Part shown: one piece after another, positions 7,751 to 16,108 of the stretch
Position numbering within the stretch: the stretch's first letter is position 1
How the letters are laid out: each line of letters begins with the position of its first letter
DNA from: an uncultured Halomonas sp.
Lineage (GTDB): Bacteria > Pseudomonadota > Gammaproteobacteria > Pseudomonadales > Halomonadaceae
Assembly: GCF_947493865.1 (NCBI RefSeq)
Contig: NZ_CANLTC010000002.1
Location: 272,356-336,355 of the forward strand
Direction of reading: 5' to 3'
DNA length: 64,000 nucleotides
The notes under the pieces: generated by a model
What the model saw: only the letters and a program-made list of their open reading frames with translations
What the model was told of the DNA's origin: nothing
The model's database searches: none
Program-made: the position numbers and the translations under genes

Positions 7751-8524
7751 ATGAGCAACGCCCCTGTGCCGCTCGCCGAGACCGATTCAACCCCAGTGCT
7801 GACGACGACCATGGCCCATCGCGGGCTTTCCGCTAGGGCACCAGAGAACACCCTGTCCGCGGTTCGGGCCGCCCACGCCGCCGGGTCGCGCTGGATCGAG
7901 CTCGACGTTCAACTGCTGGGGGATGGCACACCGATCATCTGGCACGACACTAGTGTCAGGCGCTGCTCGAATGGTTGGGGCAAACTGCGGGATCTGGACA
8001 TTGCCCGCGCCAAGCGGCTTGATGTGGGCAGATGGTTCAATAGATCGTTCACGGGTGAGCGTATGGCGACTCTGGATGAGATGCTGGCTCTAGTCGATGA
8101 GTTGGACCTGGGCCTCAATCTCGAGCTCAAGGTCAATCCAGGCCGAGACGCCCACGCGCTCGTCGATGCGGTGCTGCCCCGGCTCACGGAAGCACTGCCC
8201 GCCCAGCGGTTGATCCTCTCCTCGTTCAGCGATGTGGCACTCGACACCCTGCGGGCCCGGGAACCCGATCCCGAGAAACTGCATCTGGGTATCCTGCACA
8301 AGAAGCCACCGCGTAACTGGGCTGAAACTGCACTGCGACTGAGCGCCTATAGCCTGCACGTCGACTGGCGTCGCCTGGATGCCAGGATAGCGCTGGCCAT
8401 GGCTTCAAGCCCCTATAAACTCTTCTGCTACACCGTCAACGACCCACAAGTGTTTGCGCGACTGCGCGAGTGGGGGGTGGACAGCGCGATCAGCGACGAC
8501 CCTGGACGTCTAGTGCCTTTTTGA
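7751..8524 (+). CDS. ugpQ: Glycerophosphodiester phosphodiesterase
   Basis: This enzyme hydrolyses glycerophosphodiesters from phospholipid turnover to glycerol-3-phosphate and an alcohol. The 257-aa protein has the GDPD catalytic pair at the start (AHRGLSARAPENT), then ELDVQLLGDGTPIIWHD with metal-binding acidic residues and the second histidine. LNLELKVNPG and the terminal block DSAISDDPGRLV follow, as in cytosolic UgpQ. There is no signal peptide, so it is cytoplasmic rather than the periplasmic GlpQ type. It stands alone between the palindromic element and the cobalamin riboswitch. Confidence 0.9.
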   Translation: MSNAPVPLAETDSTPVLTTTMAHRGLSARAPENTLSAVRAAHAAGSRWIELDVQLLGDGTPIIWHDTSVRRCSNGWGKLRDLDIARAKRLDVGRWFNRSFTGERMATLDEMLALVDELDLGLNLELKVNPGRDAHALVDAVLPRLTEALPAQRLILSSFSDVALDTLRAREPDPEKLHLGILHKKPPRNWAETALRLSAYSLHVDWRRLDARIALAMASSPYKLFCYTVNDPQVFARLREWGVDSAISDDPGRLVPF

Positions 8525-8594
8525 GCGTCTTTGGCAACTCGATACATCCCAACGATTGACTTAGCCTATCATGCCAATCAGTATTCTCGATCGT

Positions 8595-8815
8595 TGAGAT
8601 CCAGGTGCCCGGGAAGTGGATGAAAGCTCCACACTGCCCCCGCAACGGTGATCGCGCGTATCGATGACAAGGCATTGGAGGTTATTCCAGGCCAACCACT
8701 GTCCGAACGGATGGGAAGGTGTCATCGATCGGCGGAATGCACGATTCCGCCCCGCGTCAGTCCGTAGACCGGCCTGAATCTCTGCACTGGCTGATGCGGA
8801 GGGCTTCGCCAGTGA
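8595..8815 (+). promoter_or_regulatory. Cobalamin (AdoCbl) riboswitch controlling btuB
   Basis: The leader contains the standard order of class-I cobalamin aptamer blocks. AGGTGCCCGGGAAGTG (from 8603) is followed by GAAAGCTCCACACTGCCCCCGC with CAACGGTGA. CCACTGTCCGAACGGATGGGAAGGTG and the B12-box region GTCAGTCCGTAGACCGGCC (about 8756-8774) complete it. A following hairpin, CACTGGC at 8785-8791 with GCCAGTG at 8808-8814, may be the expression platform. High cobalamin would be expected to switch btuB off. Confidence 0.93.
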
Positions 8816-8942
8816 CGGCTTCATTGGGCCTGTCCGACGTATTCGCTCGTCGCCAGCGGCACTTCCTGTGAATCGTCACAATTTGTCCTTCTCATCGCGT
8901 ATCGAAGCAACACTCAGTTTACGCGCGTGAGGAACACCCATC

Positions 8943-10805
8943 ATGTTGTACAAGAAAAGCACCCTGTGGCTGGCCATCGCGGCCCTGACCGCAGGAACAG
9001 CTCATGCCCAGCAGCGTCTGGAAGATATTCAGGTCACCGCCAACCGGCTGCCCCAGTCCCAGGCGGATGTGCTGGCCAGTACCACCATCATCGAACGAGA
9101 AGAAATCGAACGTCTGCAGGCGGAGTCGGTCATCGATCTGTTGCAGGCTCGAGCCGGGGTCGAGATCACCCAAAACGGCCCGCCGGGCACCATCAGCAGT
9201 CTGTTCCTGCGTGGCAGCAATTCCAATCACAGCGTCGTGCTGGTGGATGGCGTGCGCATCAACTCCGCGGTGGACGGCGGTACCAGCCTCGAGTTTCTCG
9301 ACCCCGCTGCCATCGAGCGTATCGAGATCGTGCGTGGGCCTCGTGCCGCCACCTACGGCGCCGATGCCATCGGCGGCGTAATCCAGATATTCACCCGCCA
9401 AGGCAACCAGGAAGGCACCCAGGCAAGTCTGAAAACTCGCGTGGGCAGCAACGACAGCCAGCGCCAGCATCTATGGGTGGGTACGGGAAGTGCCGATACT
9501 CGACTCAACGCCACAGTGTTCAATCGCGAAACCGACGGCTTCAATGCCTACAAAGGCGATGACAGCGGCGAGCGCGACGGCTATACCGGGCGCGGCGGCC
9601 AGCTCTCCTTGTCGCATCGTTTCGATGAGCGGGTCAGCGCCCAGGTCAGCGCTTTGCGTCAGGAGTTCAAGGCGGATTACGACAACTGCTTTCGTAGCGG
9701 TGATTTTCTTGCCCCCGCGTCCAGCGATTGCGAGAGCGAAGGCTATCAGCAGAGCATCGGTGGCCGGGTCGATATAGCGCTTCAGCCGAATTGGGAGATC
9801 GGCATCACCGCCGGTCGTTTCGACGAGGTGCGCCGGGAATACTATCGCAACGAACGCCAATCACGCACCGCCACCCAGCGCGATGAAGTCGGCCTGCAGA
9901 ACCTGTTCTATCAGGATAATGGCGTCACAACGCTAGGCGTCGATTATCGGCACGAAAGCGTCGACTTCTCGAACCGGACCGGTCAGGACTATGAAAAGGA
10001 CAGCCGCGAGAACGTCGGTGTTTACGGTCTGGTTGAGCGCAACTACGGGCCTCATCAGCTCTCCGGGTCGCTGCGCTACGACGACGACTCTCTGTTCGAC
10101 GACGAGACCACCGGTAGTTTGGGCTACGGCTATCGTCTGACCCCCAATCAGCGCCTGGGCACCAGCTACGCTACCGCCTACAAGGCACCGAGCCTGAGCG
10201 ATCTGTACGGCACTTTCGATCCCAACCCGGACCTGGATGCGGAAACCTCGAAGAACGTCGAAGCCTTCTGGGAGTATCGTCGGGACAATGTCGATACGCG
10301 AATCACCGCTTTCGAGAATCGTATCGATGATCTGATCGTCTATACCGGGGGCTTTCTCGACGGCAGTTATCGCAACGTGGACGAAGCGCGTATTCGCGGC
10401 GTCGAGCTTTCCGGTGGCTGGGAAGGCGAACGGTTGGTCACGCGCCTGGCGCTGACCTTCCAGGATCCAGAAGTGCGCAAGTGGTCCGATCCCTTCGCCG
10501 GTATCGAGGAAGGTGACCGTCTACTCAATCGAGCCGAGCGCTTTGCCCGGCTGGACGTCGATTATGCCCTGCTCGATAACGTACAGGTGGGCTCGACCCT
10601 GCGCGCCTACAGCGAGCGCACCTCCTATGGCGGCTCCGAGGTGGGCGGCTTCGGGCTGCTTGACCTGCGCACGTCCTGGCAGGTCACCCCGAAAGTCGAG
10701 CTTTCCGCCAAGATCGAGAACGTCCTCGACAAGCAGTATCAGCTTGTCGATGGCTACAACACCCGGGATCGCTATGTGGAAGGAGGCGTTACCGTACGCT
10801 ACTGA
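8943..10805 (+). CDS. btuB: TonB-dependent vitamin B12 receptor BtuB
   Basis: This outer-membrane receptor imports cobalamins using TonB energy. The 620-aa precursor has a signal peptide of about 22 residues ending AHA, then the TonB box EDIQVTA at 27-33. The plug domain follows (SVIDLLQARAGVEITQ, SLFLRGSNSNHSVVLVDGVRIN, IERIEIVRGPRAATYGADAIGGVI), then a long beta-barrel ending in an aromatic residue (VTVRY). The length matches E. coli BtuB. The cobalamin riboswitch directly upstream confirms the substrate. The matching periplasmic binding protein gene btuF and the cobO gene lie 7-10 kb away, and no btuCD genes are in the window. Confidence 0.96.
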   Translation: MLYKKSTLWLAIAALTAGTAHAQQRLEDIQVTANRLPQSQADVLASTTIIEREEIERLQAESVIDLLQARAGVEITQNGPPGTISSLFLRGSNSNHSVVLVDGVRINSAVDGGTSLEFLDPAAIERIEIVRGPRAATYGADAIGGVIQIFTRQGNQEGTQASLKTRVGSNDSQRQHLWVGTGSADTRLNATVFNRETDGFNAYKGDDSGERDGYTGRGGQLSLSHRFDERVSAQVSALRQEFKADYDNCFRSGDFLAPASSDCESEGYQQSIGGRVDIALQPNWEIGITAGRFDEVRREYYRNERQSRTATQRDEVGLQNLFYQDNGVTTLGVDYRHESVDFSNRTGQDYEKDSRENVGVYGLVERNYGPHQLSGSLRYDDDSLFDDETTGSLGYGYRLTPNQRLGTSYATAYKAPSLSDLYGTFDPNPDLDAETSKNVEAFWEYRRDNVDTRITAFENRIDDLIVYTGGFLDGSYRNVDEARIRGVELSGGWEGERLVTRLALTFQDPEVRKWSDPFAGIEEGDRLLNRAERFARLDVDYALLDNVQVGSTLRAYSERTSYGGSEVGGFGLLDLRTSWQVTPKVELSAKIENVLDKQYQLVDGYNTRDRYVEGGVTVRY

Positions 10806-10845
10806 GCGCCCTCTTGTCTTTATCGTCCAGAAACCCTTGAACTAC

Positions 10846-10890
10846 TGGTGCCAACCATCTAGCCCGGTTGGCACCATCCTGGCTCTGCTT
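10846..10890 (+). terminator. Probable terminator after btuB
   Basis: There is a perfect 11-bp stem, TGGTGCCAACC at 10846-10856 with GGTTGGCACCA at 10866-10876, and a 9-nt loop. A pyrimidine-rich tract with TTTT follows. Confidence 0.6.
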
Positions 10891-11000
10891 TTCCTGTCGA
10901 GTAACTGCTAATCTTTGTAGAACATCGCGTGGCCTTTTGTCGCAGAGATCACCGCGATGTCGATAATAACGATTGTTGCCCGACAAAAAGGAATACAACA

Positions 11001-12341
11001 ATGAGCAAGACCCCCTCAGGACCTCATGATGAAAAGACCCGGGGCATTCACGAACTCTATGCTGAAGACCCGTTAGCTGCGGACAAGGAACTCTGGGACA
11101 GGGAAACCGACCCGCTAAGCCGACGCGGTTTTCTCAAACGCAGCAGTCTGCTGGCCATGGCCGCAGCCGTAGGAGCGTCAATTCCCTTCGCCGACAAGAT
11201 GCCCGCAGGTCTGATTCCGGCGGCGCTTGCGCAAAGCGATGAGCCTTTCAGCATTGAAGGCAAGGAAGGGCTGACCGTGCTCAACGATCGTCCTGTCAAC
11301 GCGGAAACACCGCCACATCTGCTCGATGATGACGTGACGCCGGCCAAGCATATGTTCGTGCGCAACAACGGCTTGCCACCGGCACAGTCCAGTATCGATG
11401 TCGACAGCTGGACGCTGGAGATTGCCGGCGAATCCTGCCAGAACCCCAAGAGCTTCACCATCGCCGAACTCAAGAAGCAGTTCGATCAACACACCTATCA
11501 ATTGACGGTGGAGTGTGGCGGCAATGGTCGAGCGGAATTCAACCCCTCCGCCAGCGGCAATCAATGGACCACCGGCGCCGTGGCCTGCCCGACCTATACC
11601 GGGGTGCGCGTAAAGGATGTACTCGAGGCCTGCGGCATAAAAGATGATGCTGTGTACATCGGCTATTACGGTGCCGATACCCATCTCAGCGGCGATCCGA
11701 AGAAAGAGCCCATCTCGCGCGGCGTGCCCATGGACAAAGCTCTGGAGGATGAATCCCTGATCGCCTGGGCGATGAATGATGAAGACATTCCTTACCAGAA
11801 CGGCTATCCGTTGCGCCTGGTCTGCGGCGGCTGGCCGGGTTCGGTGTCCGGCAAATGGTTGAACAAGATCGTCATTCGCAACCAGAAGCACGACGGCGCC
11901 AAGATGGCTCCGCCCTCCTACAGCGTGCCCAAGCATCCGGTGGCGCCGGGTACGGATGTGCCACTCGATGAGTTCGTGACCATCCATTCCATGCCGGTGA
12001 AATCCTTGATCACCTTTCCCGAGTCCGGCATCACCCATGCCGATCCCGGCCCTCTCGAGGTGCGCGGTCATGCCTGGGCGGGAGATCTATCGGTCAGGGA
12101 GGTGCAGGTTTCCACGGATTTCGGGGTCACCTGGCAAAAGGCCGAACTCAAGGAAGCGCCCAACCGGTTGGCCTGGCAGCGCTTCACCACCGAGGTGACC
12201 TTCCCCGAACCAGGCTATTACGAAATCTGGGCCAAGGCCACGGACAGCGAAGGCAATGCCCAGCCCATGGTCGTGCCCGGCTGGAATCCCAAGGGCTATC
12301 TCAACAATGCCTGCCATCGCATTGCGGTCCAGGTGGCCTGA
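11001..12341 (+). CDS. Tat-exported molybdopterin oxidoreductase, sulfite dehydrogenase type (SoxC/SorA-like)
   Basis: This is a periplasmic Mo-cofactor enzyme of the sulfite oxidase family, probably oxidising sulfite to sulfate and passing electrons to the cytochrome encoded next. The 446-aa precursor has a twin-arginine signal (SRRGFLK at 40-46, then a hydrophobic stretch ending AALAQ). The Mo-domain carries the ligand Cys172 in ECGGNGR. Blocks GYPLRLVCGGWPGSVSGKWL and a C-terminal Mo-co dimerisation domain (VREVQVSTDFGVTWQKAEL) follow. The ATG at 11001 is chosen for its AAAAAGGAA site and because it gives the Tat motif normal context. The CGG form of the Cys motif matches SoxC more than animal sulfite oxidase. 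No other sox genes are here, so a free-standing dehydrogenase is favoured; the substrate is inferred. Confidence 0.87.
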   Translation: MSKTPSGPHDEKTRGIHELYAEDPLAADKELWDRETDPLSRRGFLKRSSLLAMAAAVGASIPFADKMPAGLIPAALAQSDEPFSIEGKEGLTVLNDRPVNAETPPHLLDDDVTPAKHMFVRNNGLPPAQSSIDVDSWTLEIAGESCQNPKSFTIAELKKQFDQHTYQLTVECGGNGRAEFNPSASGNQWTTGAVACPTYTGVRVKDVLEACGIKDDAVYIGYYGADTHLSGDPKKEPISRGVPMDKALEDESLIAWAMNDEDIPYQNGYPLRLVCGGWPGSVSGKWLNKIVIRNQKHDGAKMAPPSYSVPKHPVAPGTDVPLDEFVTIHSMPVKSLITFPESGITHADPGPLEVRGHAWAGDLSVREVQVSTDFGVTWQKAELKEAPNRLAWQRFTTEVTFPEPGYYEIWAKATDSEGNAQPMVVPGWNPKGYLNNACHRIAVQVA

Positions 12342-12351
12342 GGAAACGCTC

Positions 12352-12729
12352 ATGAACGCAAAAAAGACGATTGGCGTCGCACTGGTGATAGCCGCCATTC
12401 TCCCCTTGGCAGGCAACGCTCAGGAAACCGATCCGGACAGCGGCTTCGTTATCGATGAGGGCTGGCAGGTGGTCAATGCCAACTGTACCGCCTGTCATTC
12501 CGCCAAGCTGGTGACCCAGAACAGCGGCTCACGCAATCGCTGGGAATATCTCATCCGCTGGATGCAGAAGACTCAAGGCCTGTGGCAATTCCAGCCGGAA
12601 ATGGAAAACACCATCCTGGACTACCTGGCCAAGCACTACGGCCCCAAGGAGGACGCACGGCGCCCACCGCTGGCCCGGGACCTGATGCCGGACAATCCCT
12701 ACAAGCAAGCCGACAACGCCTCTGGCTAA
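12352..12729 (+). CDS. c-type cytochrome partner of the molybdenum enzyme
   Basis: This is a 125-aa periplasmic monohaem cytochrome c. An N-terminal signal peptide ends near GNAQ, and the haem-binding CTACH is at 45-49. A downstream Met in QPEMENTI is a candidate distal ligand. It begins 10 bp after the molybdenum enzyme stop with AGGAAA upstream, so the two form an operon. It probably accepts electrons from the sulfite dehydrogenase, like SorB or the haem domain of SoxD. A strong terminator follows. Confidence 0.88.
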   Translation: MNAKKTIGVALVIAAILPLAGNAQETDPDSGFVIDEGWQVVNANCTACHSAKLVTQNSGSRNRWEYLIRWMQKTQGLWQFQPEMENTILDYLAKHYGPKEDARRPPLARDLMPDNPYKQADNASG

Positions 12730-12758
12730 ATATCCAATCGCAGTCTTGTTATGAACGA

Positions 12759-12798
12759 CCCCCAGGATTGGATGCCCATCCAATTCTGGGGGTTTTTT
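12759..12798 (+). terminator. Strong rho-independent terminator
   Basis: A 14-bp stem, CCCCCAGGATTGGA at 12759-12772 with 12779-12792 (one G-T pair), carries the loop TGCCCA. It is followed directly by six T residues. It ends the oxidoreductase-cytochrome operon. Confidence 0.93.
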
Positions 12799-12886
12799 CA
12801 TACTCGCGTTGAAACATCGGTCTATAGCGATTTACCGGCGGCTAACGTAGCGTATGCAAGAAGCAACAATCTCAGGGATGACCAGC

Positions 12887-14500
12887 ATGAACCGACGCGA
12901 TTTCTTGAAGGCCGCGAGCGTGATGAGCAGCGCGTTTCTGCCTATTTCGACCGTCCTTGCCCTTGCCGACGGCTCAACCAAGTCGATCGGTCCAGAGAAG
13001 TCCTTCGATTACGCCTGGCTCAAGGGGCTGGCAAAGCATCTTTCTCAGCAGGATGCCACAACACCTGAAGGTGACTTGCCGGAACAGTTGCAGGATATGA
13101 GCTGGGATGACTACCAGGCAATCACCTTCAAGCGGGATCGCGCTCTATGGGCCGACAACGAACAGTCGAATGTTCGTGCTCAGCTCTTTCATCTCGGGCT
13201 TTATTTCAAAAAGCCGGTTCGTATTTACGAAATCAGCGAAGGACAAGCCCACGAAATCGCCTACGACCCGGCGATGTTCGAGTACGGCAAATCGGGTATC
13301 GACGGTGACGCACTACCCAAGGATCTTGGTTTTGCCGGCTTCCGCGTTCATCACAAAAGCGACTGGAAACGTGATATTGCCTCGTTTCTAGGCGCCAGTT
13401 ATTTCCGGGCTGTCAGCAAATCGATGCAGTACGGCATGTCCGCCCGAGGTCTGGCCATCGATTCAGGCATGATGAAGCCCGAAGAGTTCCCGAACTTTAC
13501 CCGCTTCTGGCTCGAGCGGCCTGATGATGACAGCGATCTCGTCACTGTCTATGCCCTGCTGGAATCTCCGAGCGTGACCGGAGCCTATCGCTTTGGTATT
13601 ACCGCCGGCAACGGCGTAGTCATGGATGTGGACGCCGCTCTCTATCCGCGCAAGGCCATCGAGCGCCTGGGTATAGCGCCTTTGACCAGCATGTACATGG
13701 TGGGCGAGAACGATCGGCAGGCCGGCTGGGACTGGCGGCCGGAGATTCACGACTCCGATGGCCTTTCCATGCACACAGGCAAGGATGAATGGTTATGGCG
13801 TCCTCTTGCCAACCCATCCAGACTGCGTTTCAACGCCTACCAGGATAAAAACCCCAAGGGCTTCGGCCTGATTCAACGCGACCGTGATTTCGATCACTAT
13901 CAGGATGATGGCGTTTTCTACGATCAACGCCCCAGCGTATGGATCGAGCCCAAGTCCGATTGGGGGCCAGGGGCAATCCAGCTGGTGGAGATTCCAACGC
14001 TGGATGAGACCTTCGACAACATCGTGGCATTCTGGAACCCTGCAGAGCCAATCGAGCCTGGTCGCGAATTGCTCTACGGCTACCGGATCTATTGGCGCGA
14101 ACGCCCTCCCGTGGAAACCCAACTGGCCCGCTGTGTGGCTACCCGTACGGGCATCGGCGGCGTGGTCGGTCAAAAGCGCGAATATTTCAGCTGGCGTTTC
14201 GTCGTCGATTTCAAGGGCGGCCCCTTCCCCTTCAATGCAGACCAGGAAGTCGAGGTCGTGCCAAACATCAGGAATTCCGCCGGCCGGGTCGAGATTACGT
14301 CTGCACGTCCTCTGCACGCGATCCAGGGCTACCGGGCCATGTTTGATGTGGTACCTCCGGACGATAGCACCGATCATATCAACCTGAGCCTGTATCTCAC
14401 GTTAAAAGGGAACGACAAACCCTTGACCGAAACCTGGATGTATCAATGGACGCCGCCACCCGAGGAGGAGCGTGGGTTGCGCAATCCCGGGCATCTCTGA
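12887..14500 (+). CDS. opgD: Periplasmic glucan biosynthesis protein OpgD/MdoD
   Basis: This protein shapes the backbone of osmoregulated periplasmic glucans. The 537-aa protein belongs to the MdoG/MdoD family. Examples of conserved text are DYQAITFKRDRALW, FQLFHLGLYFKKPVRIYEI-like text from residue 80 on, FLGASYFRAV, QYGMSARGLAID, FYDQRPSVWIEP and WNPAEPIEPG. It has a twin-arginine signal (RR at residues 3-4) rather than a Sec signal, which is the mark of OpgD over OpgG. The ATG at 12887 has AGGGA at a good distance; upstream ATGs at 12854 and 12878 lack such a site or put the RR motif deeper. No glucosyltransferase gene opgH is adjacent, and the gene stands alone after a strong terminator. 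Confidence 0.88.
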   Translation: MNRRDFLKAASVMSSAFLPISTVLALADGSTKSIGPEKSFDYAWLKGLAKHLSQQDATTPEGDLPEQLQDMSWDDYQAITFKRDRALWADNEQSNVRAQLFHLGLYFKKPVRIYEISEGQAHEIAYDPAMFEYGKSGIDGDALPKDLGFAGFRVHHKSDWKRDIASFLGASYFRAVSKSMQYGMSARGLAIDSGMMKPEEFPNFTRFWLERPDDDSDLVTVYALLESPSVTGAYRFGITAGNGVVMDVDAALYPRKAIERLGIAPLTSMYMVGENDRQAGWDWRPEIHDSDGLSMHTGKDEWLWRPLANPSRLRFNAYQDKNPKGFGLIQRDRDFDHYQDDGVFYDQRPSVWIEPKSDWGPGAIQLVEIPTLDETFDNIVAFWNPAEPIEPGRELLYGYRIYWRERPPVETQLARCVATRTGIGGVVGQKREYFSWRFVVDFKGGPFPFNADQEVEVVPNIRNSAGRVEITSARPLHAIQGYRAMFDVVPPDDSTDHINLSLYLTLKGNDKPLTETWMYQWTPPPEEERGLRNPGHL

Positions 14501-14547
14501 CACTTTCCTTCCCAGTTTTTGAGTTGCAGATAGACGATACCGCCTTA

Positions 14548-14567
14548 TACTGTACTTAAATACAGTT
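14548..14567. promoter_or_regulatory. LexA (SOS) box
   Basis: TACTGTACTTAAATACAGTT keeps the full CTGT-N8-ACAG core and the flanking TA of the gammaproteobacterial LexA consensus. It lies 29 bp before the start codon of the radical SAM gene, within its likely promoter. Confidence 0.8.
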
Positions 14568-14595
14568 ATTGAATACCGTTAAAGGCGGCAAACAC

Positions 14596-15669
14596 ATGGC
14601 TATTCAACACCCCTCTTTGTTGCGCAAAGGCCGCGGTGCAACGTTTGATCCCAATAACCGATTCGCACCCACCCACAGCGAGGCTATCGATGATGGCTGG
14701 TGGCAGGAGGCCCTTCCCGAGCGCCTGGCAACCACTGTGCGTGACGAAGCCTCGAAGAGCGCGCTTTCCTGGAATCAATCGCCGGATCTTGGCTTCGATC
14801 GCTCGCTGAACCCTTATCGGGGTTGCGAGCACGGCTGTATCTATTGCTACGCGCGTCCCAGCCATGCCTATTGGGATCTATCGCCGGGTATCGACTTCGA
14901 GACCCGCTTGATTGCGCGCACCGGTCTCGTCGAGCGTTTGCGCGAAGAATTGTGCAAGCCCGGCTATGTTTGTCGGCCCATCAACCTGTCCGGTAATACC
15001 GATTGCTACCAGCCCCTGGAAGCCGAGCGCCGCACGACCCGGGCCATTCTCGAACTACTGCTGGAGTGTCGTCATCCAGTCACCCTGGTCACCAAGAGCG
15101 CACTGATTCTGCGGGACAAGTCGCTGCTCGAAGAAATGGCCAAACGGCAATTGGTGCGGGTGTTCATCAGCCTCACCAGCCTCGATGATGAACTCAAGCG
15201 CAGCCTGGAGCCACGCACTGCCTCGCCCAGGGCACGCCTCAGGACTCTGCAGGAGCTCAGCACGGCGGGAATTCCCACCGGCGCCCTGCTGGCGCCGATG
15301 ATTCCCGGGCTGAACGATCATGAAATGGAAACCCTGCTACAGGCAGCTCACGACGCGGGGGCACGCACCGCCGCCTGGACGCTGCTGCGCTTGCCCCGGG
15401 AGGTGGCGCCACTGTTCGAGGAGTGGTTGCTATGCCATTACCCGGAGCGGGCTGGAAAGGTCATGAGCTTGATGCGACAGTGCCGAAATGGCCAAGCCTA
15501 TGACTCACGTTTCGGCCAGCGCATGCGCGGCCAAGGGGTATTCGCCGAGTTGCTGGCTCAGCGTTTCAGTAACGCCAGTCGACGCCTGGGCTTGAAGAAA
15601 CACGTGGAGACAAGGCTTGACTGTGGTGCATTCCGAGCGCCTCACGCACAAGGTGACCTGTTTCTCTGA
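14596..15669 (+). CDS. PA0069-family radical SAM protein (spore photoproduct lyase-like)
   Basis: This is a 357-aa iron-sulfur enzyme that would use S-adenosylmethionine to generate a radical. The cluster ligands are C77, C81 and C84 in GCEHGCIYCYARPSH, preceded by SLNPYRG. A TIM-barrel follows with PINLSGNTDCYQPLE, TKSALILRDKSLL, ISLTSLDDELKRSLEPRTASPRARL and APMIPGLND. The relatives are the SplB-like Rv2578c/PA0069 proteins, whose substrate is not established; nucleic acid repair is a reasonable guess. The ATG at 14596 with AAAGG upstream is preferred over 14569. A LexA box 29 bp upstream indicates induction by DNA damage and supports a repair role. Confidence 0.88.
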   Translation: MAIQHPSLLRKGRGATFDPNNRFAPTHSEAIDDGWWQEALPERLATTVRDEASKSALSWNQSPDLGFDRSLNPYRGCEHGCIYCYARPSHAYWDLSPGIDFETRLIARTGLVERLREELCKPGYVCRPINLSGNTDCYQPLEAERRTTRAILELLLECRHPVTLVTKSALILRDKSLLEEMAKRQLVRVFISLTSLDDELKRSLEPRTASPRARLRTLQELSTAGIPTGALLAPMIPGLNDHEMETLLQAAHDAGARTAAWTLLRLPREVAPLFEEWLLCHYPERAGKVMSLMRQCRNGQAYDSRFGQRMRGQGVFAELLAQRFSNASRRLGLKKHVETRLDCGAFRAPHAQGDLFL

Positions 15670-15710
15670 ACTGTTAACATGGAGCCTCATAGCGCTATAC
15701 GAGACGCCTC

Positions 15711-16034
15711 ATGCCTGATACCAAGACGCTAACCAGCAAACTCTCTATCAGCAAGACTCAGTCCAGTTTCTATCGCCGGATCTATGTGGCTTACTTGATC
15801 GACAACGGCACGGCCAGCGTACCGGATATCATCGCCGCTACCGGCATGCCTCGGCGCACGGCTCAGGACACCATCAATGCCCTCGCGGAACTCGACATCC
15901 TTTGCGAATTCGAACGAAAGGCCGGCGCCCGGCATAATACCGGCAGCTATGTCATTCGGGATTGGGGGCCAATTGATGTCAATTGGGTAATCACCCATCA
16001 TCACTATCTCAAGCAGGCATTGGGATACTCTTGA
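15711..16034 (+). CDS. Small winged-helix DNA-binding protein
   Basis: This 107-aa protein consists mainly of one winged helix-turn-helix. Helices cover SFYRRIYVAYLIDNG, ASVPDIIAATGMP and RRTAQDTINALAELDIL, and the wing covers CEFERKAGARHNTGSYVIRDWG. The layout resembles MarR/IclR-type recognition domains with no sensor domain. It starts 41 bp after the radical SAM gene on the same strand and may share its SOS-controlled transcript. The target is unknown. The tail ends in an aromatic, His-rich segment (WVITHHHYLKQALGY). Confidence 0.7.
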   Translation: MPDTKTLTSKLSISKTQSSFYRRIYVAYLIDNGTASVPDIIAATGMPRRTAQDTINALAELDILCEFERKAGARHNTGSYVIRDWGPIDVNWVITHHHYLKQALGYS

Positions 16035-16108
16035 TCTTCTTCAACACTCCTCCACCCTTCTCAGCCATCAACAACCCCGCCGGCCGAAAGGAAGCAGTAC
16101 CCGGTAGC

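Noticed and set aside
8525..8594. tRNA or other structured RNA before the riboswitch
   Set aside because: No cloverleaf or T-loop motif; the sequence is simply the btuB leader start and ugpQ downstream region.
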